Below are positions 1 to 5,129 of a stretch of DNA of 5,129 nucleotides, piece by piece. Where the stretch lies: NCBI GenBank assembly GCA_003164155.1, contig PLSG01000258.1:2193-7321 (forward strand), written 5' to 3'. The stretch is from Parachlamydiaceae bacterium (GTDB lineage: Bacteria > Chlamydiota > Chlamydiia > Chlamydiales > Parachlamydiaceae). Positions within the stretch are counted from its first letter, which is position 1. Each line of letters starts with the position of its first letter. A program made the position numbers and the translations under genes. The notes under the pieces are model-generated. The model did not search any database, was not told the origin of the DNA, and saw only the letters and a list, made by a program, of their open reading frames with translations.

Positions 1-30
1 AATTTCCGATTTTCTGCCCTGATCCAATTT

Positions 31-49
31 CTCTCGTTTTCTCCGAGAG
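31..49. repeat. Short hairpin in left flank
   Basis: CTCTCG and CGAGAG form a perfect 6-bp stem around a 7-base loop. Neither strand has a T-run after the stem, so it does not look like an intrinsic terminator. It could belong to the end of a gene lying to the left: plus frame 1 is open from base 1 to a TAG at 58-60, too short to judge. The rest of 1-179 is AT-rich and shows no supported gene. Confidence 0.3.
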
Positions 50-179
50 TATGTGAATAGTTACTTAATTTTTAGTTATATAGAGGGATGTATTTTTTGG
101 AAAAAGATTTTCTCAATAACGCAAGCATAGAAACATATGTACTTTTAGGCCTCTGGCAGGACACGCGTGGGATCTTTTT

Positions 180-1229
180 TTATGGATAATCTGTGGCAAG
201 CCCCGCCAACACGGCTTGTACATCTTCGACATCCTTTTCAGATGTGCTCCAGGAGGCGATGAGCCGCACTTCGCCTTTGTCCTTATCCCAGGCTATGCAA
301 CTGATTTTGTCTTGAATCAGAGGAATCCAGGCCGCCGGCGCGGTGAAAAAGATTTGATTGGACTCGACCGGGTAGCTTAAGCGCAACTGAGGAAGCTCTT
401 GGATGAGCAAAGCAATCTGCTGGGCTTTATCATTTGCCTGCAAAGCTAGTTTGCGCCATAAATCATCTTTGAAGAGGGGGATATACTGGGCAGATAGAAA
501 GCGCATTTTGGACATGAGCTGCAAAGCCTGCTTGTGCATGTGATCGCTGCCTTCTTGCAAGAGGGGATTGAAGATGACCAATGCCTCTGCGCCCATCAAT
601 CCATTTTTGGTGCCTCCCAGCGATAAGATGTCTAGTGGGACAATCTGAAGCATATCAGCAAAAGAAATTTTTAAGGCAGCCAGCGCATTATACAGACGGC
701 TGCCATCCATATGCAGCAGGATGTTTTCTGCTTGGCAAAGCTGCCACACGGCTTTCAATTCATCCAAAGTATATACGGTGCCCACTTCAGTTGTCTGTGA
801 AAGCGAGAGCACGCGCGGCGCGGTGGAATGCTTTCCAAAGGCCCTTTCGCTGGTGAGTTTTTTTTGCAGAGCTGCGCAGGTGATTTTGCCCTGCACATGG
901 GGCATGCTTAAAAGCTTGCATCCCACAATCGATTCGGCAGCACCGCTTTCTTGATAGTTTATGTGGGCTATATCTGTACAAAGCACCGCTTCAAATCGTC
1001 GGCAAGCTAATTTAAGCGCGAGTACATTGGAGCCCGTTCCCGAAGGGACGATCAATACCTGGCAAGGGCGCCCAAAAGCTTGCTGGATAAGTCGATGCGC
1101 TTCTTCCGTCCATGCATCCGCGCCATAAGAGGGTGCATAGCCGGCGTTTGCTGCCAGGATCGCTTGCATGACGGTGGGATGTACTCCGGCGCAGTTATCG
1201 CTAGCTAGGCTGATTTTTTGATGGGGCAT
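180..1229 (-). CDS. Low-specificity L-threonine aldolase-type PLP enzyme
   Basis: This 349-residue protein matches the cytosolic threonine aldolase / beta-eliminating lyase family (fold type I, PLP-dependent), which cleaves L-threonine or L-allo-threonine to glycine and acetaldehyde. Visible marks are the N-terminal SDN (residues 10-12) and YG-x-D-x-W region near 35-40, a phosphate-cradling SGTGSN at 63-68, the AHINYQESGA segment with the cofactor-stacking His89, HMDGSRLYNA with Asp175 and Arg178, and SLGGTKNG with the Schiff-base Lys208. VRLIASW near 321-327 supplies the expected C-terminal arginine (Arg322). The length is normal for the family and the protein looks intact. The ATG is chosen because AGGAGG sits 6 bases upstream. 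It is transcribed away from the exporter gene, and no T-rich terminator hairpin follows its stop. The family assignment is firm; threonine versus another beta-hydroxy amino acid as natural substrate is inferred. ltaE is the usual name for such genes but is not proven here. Confidence 0.93.
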   Translation of the reverse strand: MPHQKISLASDNCAGVHPTVMQAILAANAGYAPSYGADAWTEEAHRLIQQAFGRPCQVLIVPSGTGSNVLALKLACRRFEAVLCTDIAHINYQESGAAESIVGCKLLSMPHVQGKITCAALQKKLTSERAFGKHSTAPRVLSLSQTTEVGTVYTLDELKAVWQLCQAENILLHMDGSRLYNALAALKISFADMLQIVPLDILSLGGTKNGLMGAEALVIFNPLLQEGSDHMHKQALQLMSKMRFLSAQYIPLFKDDLWRKLALQANDKAQQIALLIQELPQLRLSYPVESNQIFFTAPAAWIPLIQDKISCIAWDKDKGEVRLIASWSTSEKDVEDVQAVLAGLATDYP

Positions 1230-1235
1230 ATAATC

Positions 1236-1241
1236 CCTCCT
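1236..1241 (-). promoter_or_regulatory. Strong Shine-Dalgarno site of the aldolase gene
   Basis: On the minus strand AGGAGG, preceded by a run of A, stands 6 bases before the ATG. This is a full-consensus ribosome binding site and fixes the aldolase start. It contrasts with the exporter gene, which has none. Confidence 0.85.
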
Positions 1242-1259
1242 TTCTTTTTTTTAGATAAG

Positions 1260-1274
1260 TTGAATTTGTTTCAA
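1260..1274. repeat. TTGAA-N5-TTCAA inverted repeat, possible operator
   Basis: A perfect 5-bp inverted repeat with a 5-base centre lies just downstream of the proposed -10 box of the aldolase gene, around its expected transcription start. A second TTCAA occurs at 1277-1281. The position suits a repressor site, but the arms are short and AT-rich, so chance is possible. No regulator gene is seen in the window. Confidence 0.25.
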
Positions 1275-1283
1275 TGTTCAAAT

Positions 1284-1313
1284 AATATACCTGATGAAGC
1301 GGGCCGACTTCAA
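1284..1313 (-). promoter_or_regulatory. Predicted sigma70-type promoter of the aldolase gene
   Basis: On the minus strand TTGAAG (plus 1308-1313) and TATATT (plus 1284-1289) are separated by 18 bases, matching 4/6 and 5/6 of the consensus boxes. Transcription would begin near 1277 and give a leader of about 48 bases carrying the AGGAGG site. This is a motif-based prediction only. Confidence 0.45.
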
Positions 1314-1340
1314 TGCGAAGTTATCAACACCTTTTCTTAT

Positions 1341-1370
1341 ATCCTGTCCCTAGTGAAAATTTTACAGGAT
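1341..1370. repeat. ATCCTGT / ACAGGAT inverted repeat
   Basis: A perfect 7-bp inverted repeat (arms 1341-1347 and 1364-1370) is separated by 16 bases. The right arm opens the purine-rich tract, where AGGATA at 1375-1380 could alternatively pair with TATCCT at 1340-1345. It lies about 27 bases upstream of the aldolase -35 box and about 130 bases upstream of the exporter -35 box. It may be a regulator site or an RNA hairpin; no T-run follows, so it is not a typical terminator. Confidence 0.35.
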
Positions 1371-1498
1371 GGATAGGATAGAAGATGATGGGAAGGATAA
1401 GGGAGATGGCTCTCATTATGCGAAGAAATGTTTTCGCTGTACTGGTGAATTAAGGCCTGTACACTTAGCGTAAAGGGCAGCGAAGAATAAGAATTAAA

Positions 1499-1527
1499 TT
1501 GACTGTTTTTAGGTGATTGTGTATAAT
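1499..1527 (+). promoter_or_regulatory. Near-consensus sigma70 promoter of the exporter gene
   Basis: TTGACT (1499-1504) and TATAAT (1522-1527) are separated by exactly 17 bases, matching 11 of the 12 consensus positions. Transcription should start near 1534, leaving a leader of only about 22 bases before the ATG at 1556. Such a promoter predicts strong basal expression unless a repressor blocks it. Confidence 0.75.
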
Positions 1528-1555
1528 CAATTAACAACTTTACAAATATGTATCT

Positions 1556-2809
1556 ATGTTTACCAAAAAATCCATTTCTCTATTTATCTTATCGCTCGTG
1601 GGCTTCATTGATGTAATGGGGGTCGGACTGGTCTATCCCATGTTTGCCTCTATGATATTTCAGGGGGATTGCGCGATTTTGCCGCCCGACTCTTCCGACG
1701 CTATGCGCGGAACTTGTTTAGGTATACTTTTGGCCACTATGCCCCTCACCCAATTCTTTAGCGCGCCCATTTTGGGCATGCTGTCTGATCAGATAGGGCG
1801 CAGAAAAATTGTGATCCCAGGACTGGCTTTGGGCGTTTTTGGATACATGCTGGCCATGGCAGCAGTCGGCATGGAAAGTTTTATCCTTTTGCTTGTATCG
1901 CGCATCGTCATTGGGATTTCGGCGGGGACCGCTTCGGTGGTGGGGGCGGCGATTGCCGATATAAGTTCATCTGAAGATAAAGCTAAAAATTTTGGCTTGT
2001 TTAATATGGGATGCGGCCTTGGATTTACTGTAGGTCCATTTCTTGGGGGGATTTTATCAGGTACCAATCTGTGGATAGTCGAGAGGTATGCGCTGCCATT
2101 TTTTGTAGCCGGCTTAGTAACCTTGATAAACCTGCTTTTAGTGGTGTTTTGGCTGACCGACAGCTACGTCCCCAAGACGGGAGGAAAACTCAGCCTAGGT
2201 CTGGGCATTCGCAATATTAAGAAAGCTTTTGTTTCTAAGGGTTTACAGGCTGTTTTTGCCGCCGTATTCCTAGCGTGTGTGGGCTGGTCGTTTTACTGGG
2301 AATTTGCGCCTGTGACCTGGATCAGTGCTTATAATTTTAGCACAGCTACCATAGGCAATTTCTACGCCTATGGCGCGGCTGTGTACGCTCTGAGCTGTGG
2401 CGTGCTTATCCGCCCCATTGTGAGCAGATATTCTAATCAGCATGTCCTTTGTTATGCCTTGATAGGCTGCGCGGCAGCTATCGGAATGCTGGCCTTCCAT
2501 GCCAGCGAGATATGGCTATGGCTATATATCCCCTTGCAACAGTTTGCCATGGCTTTGTTTTGGCCTACGGCCGCTGCAGTGGTATCAAACTCGGCTAGCG
2601 AAGACGTACAAGGTGAGATTCTCGGAGTTTTGCAGTCGGTGGATTCATTGGCTTTTGCCGTGAGCCCTTTGATAGCCGGACCTTTGCTGGGCATCACCAC
2701 CTCTATGCCCATAATTGTCGGCTCTTTGGCCATGCTGCTGGCTGCGGGGGTTATGGGAATGGTCCTTAAAAACGTCTCCACCTCTCCACAGGCAGCCAAT
2801 AGCACCTGA
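1556..2809 (+). CDS. MFS exporter, DHA1/TetA-like
   Basis: This 417-residue inner-membrane protein has about twelve hydrophobic segments and the hallmarks of proton-coupled major facilitator exporters. After TM1 (about 7-30, with Asp19) comes a loop of about 20 residues, then motif A between TM2 and TM3, GMLSDQIGRRKI at 74-85; a motif-B-like arginine, Arg116, in TM4; and the antiporter motif C, GLGFTVGPFLGG at 154-165, in TM5. In the C-terminal half, QGEILGVLQSVDSLAF followed by SPLIAGPLLG (about 353-379) is the segment typical of TetA/DHA1 drug transporters. Glu249 lies in the predicted TM7. The length is normal and no frameshift is seen. A strong promoter lies just upstream, but no Shine-Dalgarno sequence precedes this ATG; the next in-frame ATG (codon 21) would cut into TM1, so codon 1 is kept. 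It diverges from the aldolase gene and converges with the protease-like gene. The substrate (drug, metabolite or amino acid) cannot be read from the sequence. Confidence 0.92.
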   Translation: MFTKKSISLFILSLVGFIDVMGVGLVYPMFASMIFQGDCAILPPDSSDAMRGTCLGILLATMPLTQFFSAPILGMLSDQIGRRKIVIPGLALGVFGYMLAMAAVGMESFILLLVSRIVIGISAGTASVVGAAIADISSSEDKAKNFGLFNMGCGLGFTVGPFLGGILSGTNLWIVERYALPFFVAGLVTLINLLLVVFWLTDSYVPKTGGKLSLGLGIRNIKKAFVSKGLQAVFAAVFLACVGWSFYWEFAPVTWISAYNFSTATIGNFYAYGAAVYALSCGVLIRPIVSRYSNQHVLCYALIGCAAAIGMLAFHASEIWLWLYIPLQQFAMALFWPTAAAVVSNSASEDVQGEILGVLQSVDSLAFAVSPLIAGPLLGITTSMPIIVGSLAMLLAAGVMGMVLKNVSTSPQAANST

Positions 2810-2820
2810 TCGCCAGCTTG

Positions 2821-3999
2821 TTACGAAAGAAGCAGCTTTTCCGAAGAGGCTGTGCCTCGACTTTGCGGAATCGAAGAGGCGATGTGCATGCGCCTTCCCT
2901 CTGCCTGCCCCATTTTTGAGGCAGTCTCACAATGGCGCACGGAGGAACGCTGAGATGACACTAAGTTTGTATAAGCTACTCTTGCTTGCTTAGAAAGGTT
3001 GCTTTCTAAAACAGTTAAGGCATACTGTTCTCCGGCAGAGAAGCTTTTGCGTTGGGAGTTCATTTTAGAGCAATAACCCTGTGCAAGGCCGCGATAAAAA
3101 GAGTTCTTGCTGGCGCTGCCTTTTAAGAATGGATTGAGCTGTCTTGTTTTTTCCCAAAGGCAATCCATTTCCCGATATAAAAAATGGCCCACATGCTCTG
3201 CTATGGCCACGTTGCTCTTGGTTCCAAAGATTTCAAGATAAGAATGTTCATCGCTGCGGTTCGTCACAGGATACACAAAGAAAAGCCGCAAAATCGAAGA
3301 TATAGCAAGGGATTTAGCGGAAATTCTCTTTTCTTTGAAAAGCCGCTTGACGGCGTGCTCAGTTTCTTCAGGGAAATCTGTAGCTTCAGCAGAGGATTCA
3401 CTTAGATTGTGTTTGAGAAGTAGTTCGTGGCTTTTTAAAGCCGCCTGCTCAGCTTCGTGAGGATTGGCGCTATTTGCCAAAGCCAAGAGTTTGTGGATTT
3501 TAGAAAGGACTTTGTCTGACTTTTCATCGCCTTCCATCGGCAGAGGTTCTACCGACTCTTCAGTGGTAGCCGCGGAAACTGATGGCCCCCAGCGATAGGT
3601 TTGGCAGACAGCATGAAATTCTTTCCCATGGTGTTCGACCAGTTTTCCGTGGATGATAAAGGTTAGATAATGTGCTATTTCATGCCTTAAAAGGTCTAGC
3701 AGCATGCGGTTGGGGAACTTTTCCAAACTCATCTTGAGGAATTTTTTGTTTATGCCAATCTCTTTGAAATGGCTATCAAAAAAGCCCAAGCGCTTAGGGT
3801 GTTCAAACGCCACTAACTTCAATCTATAGATTCCTGAATTTAAGCTATAGGCTCCATAATTGAAAAAAAATTCATCTTTTCGGAAAATGCAGCCAATTTC
3901 CCGCTCCAATATATCTTTAGCTAGATTTTCAAGTCTTTTGATAAACCCCACTAGGGTTTGAGAATATAGCTTATCTATGTGGTTGTCATGCTTGTCCAT
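2821..3999 (-). CDS. SprT-like zinc metalloprotease domain fused to DUF2786
   Basis: This 392-residue protein, probably cytosolic, appears to join two modules. Residues about 8-138 look like a SprT-like domain: an N-terminal helical part, then RHEIAHY with the HExxH zinc motif at 106-110, and HHGKEFH at 123-129 giving the third histidine ligand, probably His124, with Glu107 as catalytic base. SprT/Spartan-family proteins act on protein-DNA adducts in characterised members. The four-cysteine zinc ribbon usual in bacterial SprT is not visible. Instead, after an acidic linker (about 146-162), residues 163-200 match DUF2786 (KIHKLLALANSANPHEAEQA, then a helix ending in KHNL), whose function is unknown. 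Residues about 215-375 resemble the domain that commonly follows DUF2786, ending in a GQAEGRR-type motif. The start is supported by GGAGG 8 bases upstream and a promoter candidate beyond it. No signal peptide or membrane segment is seen. Protease activity is inferred from the motif. Confidence 0.85.
   Translation of the reverse strand: MDKHDNHIDKLYSQTLVGFIKRLENLAKDILEREIGCIFRKDEFFFNYGAYSLNSGIYRLKLVAFEHPKRLGFFDSHFKEIGINKKFLKMSLEKFPNRMLLDLLRHEIAHYLTFIIHGKLVEHHGKEFHAVCQTYRWGPSVSAATTEESVEPLPMEGDEKSDKVLSKIHKLLALANSANPHEAEQAALKSHELLLKHNLSESSAEATDFPEETEHAVKRLFKEKRISAKSLAISSILRLFFVYPVTNRSDEHSYLEIFGTKSNVAIAEHVGHFLYREMDCLWEKTRQLNPFLKGSASKNSFYRGLAQGYCSKMNSQRKSFSAGEQYALTVLESNLSKQARVAYTNLVSSQRSSVRHCETASKMGQAEGRRMHIASSIPQSRGTASSEKLLLS
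2846..2858. repeat. GAGGC-TGT-GCCTC hairpin at the convergent gene ends
   Basis: A perfect 5-bp stem with a 3-base loop lies 36 bases past the exporter stop and inside the last codons of the SprT-like gene. The word CGAAGAGGC occurs at 2842-2850 and again at 2872-2880, exactly 30 bases on, so GCCTC could pair with either copy. There is no T-run, so termination is possible but not convincing. Confidence 0.25.
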
Positions 4000-4007
4000 A
4001 TCTTAGG

Positions 4008-4012
4008 CCTCC
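4008..4012 (-). promoter_or_regulatory. Shine-Dalgarno site of the SprT-like gene
   Basis: On the minus strand GGAGG stands 8 bases before the ATG. Spacing and sequence are near ideal and support this start codon for the fusion protein. Confidence 0.8.
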
Positions 4013-4050
4013 GGTTGCCTGTTGCCATAAATAACTCTTAATGCGTAGCA

Positions 4051-4079
4051 ATTCTATCACCGATGGTTTTTTCCAGCAA
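4051..4079 (-). promoter_or_regulatory. Predicted extended -10 promoter of the SprT-like gene
   Basis: On the minus strand TTGCTG (plus 4074-4079) and TAGAAT (plus 4051-4056) are 17 bases apart, and the -10 box is preceded by TGA, giving an extended -10 element. The -10 box matches 5/6 but the -35 box only 3/6. Transcription would start near 4044, leaving a leader of about 45 bases. This suggests that the protease-like gene need not depend on the flavoenzyme transcript upstream. Confidence 0.45.
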
Positions 4080-4112
4080 TTGAATACCGGGATATGGTCT
4101 TTCATTGATCGA

Positions 4113-5129
4113 TTAGTTTGACGATGTACTGGTGGGGATGCTTTGTTTCCAATGAAAGAAATTTGTAGGATCGTATTTGTCTTTAATCTCGATTAAGGCT
4201 TTCACATGGTTTCCATAGTATAGCTTAAGATAATCTTTGCCAATATCATAATCGACTATGTTGGCATAGCAGAATTTGGAGACTTCGGCTGGAATTTTCG
4301 CATAGAATTGGCGACTAAGGGCTAAGACTTCTTCATTTTGCTCTGGACGATCCCAATAGTAGGCTTGATACCACCATCCAAAAGCATCGCGCGGAAAAAA
4401 AGCCGTGTGCTTTTCGGAGATTTTTCCACCCAAAGCTTCGAAGTTAAAATACACGAGATAATCTGGGTTGCGCGCATCCAGCTTTTGGAAGAATGCGGTG
4501 ATTTCTTTAATGGCATCCTTGGTGATCGGTTTTTGCAAAATTCTAGATTTTGCCTTATTGAAAGGCAGTTTTGGCTCCGAAGCCCAATATTTAGAAATGG
4601 TGAGATAGTTGCCTTTGAATAATTTGACTTGGGGCTTTAAGTCTTTAAAAGCTTTTTTCCATTCGTCAAATTTCTCTGAGCCAATTTTAAGTCCAAAAAT
4701 GCGTATTACCACAGGGGGCGTGTTGTCTGGTTCGGCACATATGTCATTGGGATGGCGAATGCCTAAGACCGATGTGATCTTATTTGGTAAAGTTTGGACC
4801 CATTTTTGCCAAGCATGGAAAATGGGTGAAATTTTCGCGGAGTCCCATTCCCAAATGAGTTCGTAAAATGTTACCTCTGGAATATAGTGCATATGAAATA
4901 TGAACCCCAATACTATCCCATAAGACCCATTCCCACCGCCGCGCAGTGCCCAAAATAGATCGGGATGATGCTCTGCATTCACTTCTATGATTTTAGCATT
5001 TGCAGTAAGCAAGATGATGCTTTTGACTGAATCACAGGTCAATCCAAAAGAGCGGTCGATCAATCCAATCCCGCCGCCAAGGGTTAGTCCGGCGACACCG
5101 ACTGTTGGGCATGTGCCCGTGGGAATGGC
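4113..5129 (-). CDS. Berberine-bridge-type FAD-linked oxidoreductase, 5' end missing
   Basis: The last 338 residues of a protein that normally has about 450-500 are present; the gene continues beyond base 5129. The frame is open to the edge. Its first residues, GTCPTVGVAG then LTLGGGIG, are the conserved FAD-domain segment of the PCMH/FAD-binding-4 family. The TTG at 5061-5063 lies just after this motif and is an internal Leu, not a start. The cysteine in GTCPTVG (visible residue 7) matches the one that forms the 6-S-cysteinyl bond to FAD in berberine bridge enzyme and glucooligosaccharide oxidase; the partner histidine would lie off-window. DLFWALRGGGNGSYGIV (about 57-73) completes the FAD-domain signature. 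The C-terminal BBE domain is clear: a YANIVDYD segment, YYG near 304-306, YDPTNFF near 319-325 and QSIP near 329-332. Such enzymes oxidise sugars, alkaloids or other alcohols with O2. The substrate and export are unknown. No terminator is seen after the stop. Confidence 0.9.
   Translation of the reverse strand, partial: AIPTGTCPTVGVAGLTLGGGIGLIDRSFGLTCDSVKSIILLTANAKIIEVNAEHHPDLFWALRGGGNGSYGIVLGFIFHMHYIPEVTFYELIWEWDSAKISPIFHAWQKWVQTLPNKITSVLGIRHPNDICAEPDNTPPVVIRIFGLKIGSEKFDEWKKAFKDLKPQVKLFKGNYLTISKYWASEPKLPFNKAKSRILQKPITKDAIKEITAFFQKLDARNPDYLVYFNFEALGGKISEKHTAFFPRDAFGWWYQAYYWDRPEQNEEVLALSRQFYAKIPAEVSKFCYANIVDYDIGKDYLKLYYGNHVKALIEIKDKYDPTNFFHWKQSIPTSTSSN

Larger units (their letters stand above)
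1230..1555. other. Divergent intergenic control region
   Basis: This 326-base stretch separates the divergent aldolase and exporter genes. It holds a promoter candidate for each, the TTGAA/TTCAA repeat, the ATCCTGT/ACAGGAT repeat, a nearly pyrimidine-free stretch at about 1366-1409 with repeated GGAT words, and a small hairpin GCGAA/TTCGC at 1420-1437. A 66-codon minus-strand reading frame (1337-1537) begins with TTG, lacks a ribosome site and has no recognisable features, so it is not called. A 15-codon plus-strand mini-ORF (1406-1453) is discussed as a finding. The region is longer than two promoters need, so a small RNA or further regulatory sites could lie here, but none is demonstrated. 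Confidence 0.6.

Noticed and set aside
145..156. TTAGGCCTCTGG resembling TTAGGCCTCCGG at 4003-4014
   Set aside because: An 11/12 match of a 12-base word is weak. The second copy is explained by the ribosome site of the SprT-like gene, and no wider repeat surrounds either copy.
146..181. Possible terminator with a T-run after the palindrome CACGCGTG
   Set aside because: The palindrome gives only a 4-bp stem with no loop. The T-run is on the plus strand, while the nearest confirmed gene ends on the minus strand.
1337..1537. 66-codon minus-strand ORF in the divergent intergenic region
   Set aside because: It starts with TTG, has no Shine-Dalgarno site, shows no domain or signal features, and overlies the promoter region of the exporter.
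2452..2805. 117-codon minus-strand ORF inside the exporter gene
   Set aside because: It is the antisense shadow of a clear MFS coding sequence; its composition mirrors the exporter codons and it matches no family I recognise.
2821..2960. Odd basic, serine-rich tail of the SprT-like protein as inserted or repeat-derived sequence
   Set aside because: The GQAEGRR motif fits the usual ending of the domain that follows DUF2786, and there are no flanking repeats or frame break to support an insertion.
4338..4866. Plus-strand ORFs of 94 and 85 codons inside the flavoenzyme gene
   Set aside because: Both are opposite-strand shadows of a conserved BBE-type coding frame and lack family features.

Overview
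The window has four protein genes in a chromosome-like arrangement of moderate G+C: a threonine aldolase-type PLP enzyme (minus), a DHA1-type major facilitator exporter (plus), an unusual SprT-like metalloprotease/DUF2786 fusion (minus), and the 3' two-thirds of a berberine-bridge-type flavin oxidoreductase (minus) that leaves the window on the right. Strong Shine-Dalgarno sites on two genes and sigma70-like promoters point to a bacterium. A Gram-negative host (gammaproteobacterium, or an intracellular Legionella-like or chlamydia-like organism) is a guess from the gene mix; the sequence alone does not settle it. No rRNA, tRNA, CRISPR array, transposase, integrase or phage gene is visible.

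Layout. 1-179: left flank with no convincing gene, one short hairpin and one doubtful 33-codon ORF. 180-1229: aldolase on the minus strand. 1230-1555: a divergent intergenic region of 326 bases carrying a promoter for each neighbour, two inverted repeats, a purine-rich tract and a possible 15-codon mini-ORF. 1556-2809: exporter on the plus strand, with a near-consensus promoter but no Shine-Dalgarno site. 2821-3999: SprT-like/DUF2786 protein, convergent with the exporter, stop codons 11 bases apart. 4000-4112: spacer with a likely promoter for the protease gene. 4113-5129: flavoenzyme, open at the right edge; its frame runs upstream through a conserved FAD-domain motif to the last base, so any start inside the window would be wrong.

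The genes do not form an obvious pathway. The aldolase and exporter share a divergent control region and could be co-regulated, but nothing in the sequence proves a shared substrate. The protease-like gene and the flavoenzyme lie in the same direction 113 bases apart, with a promoter candidate between them, so they are probably separate transcription units. The most distinctive item is the SprT-like plus DUF2786 architecture. I found no clear evidence of a complete undescribed multi-gene system.
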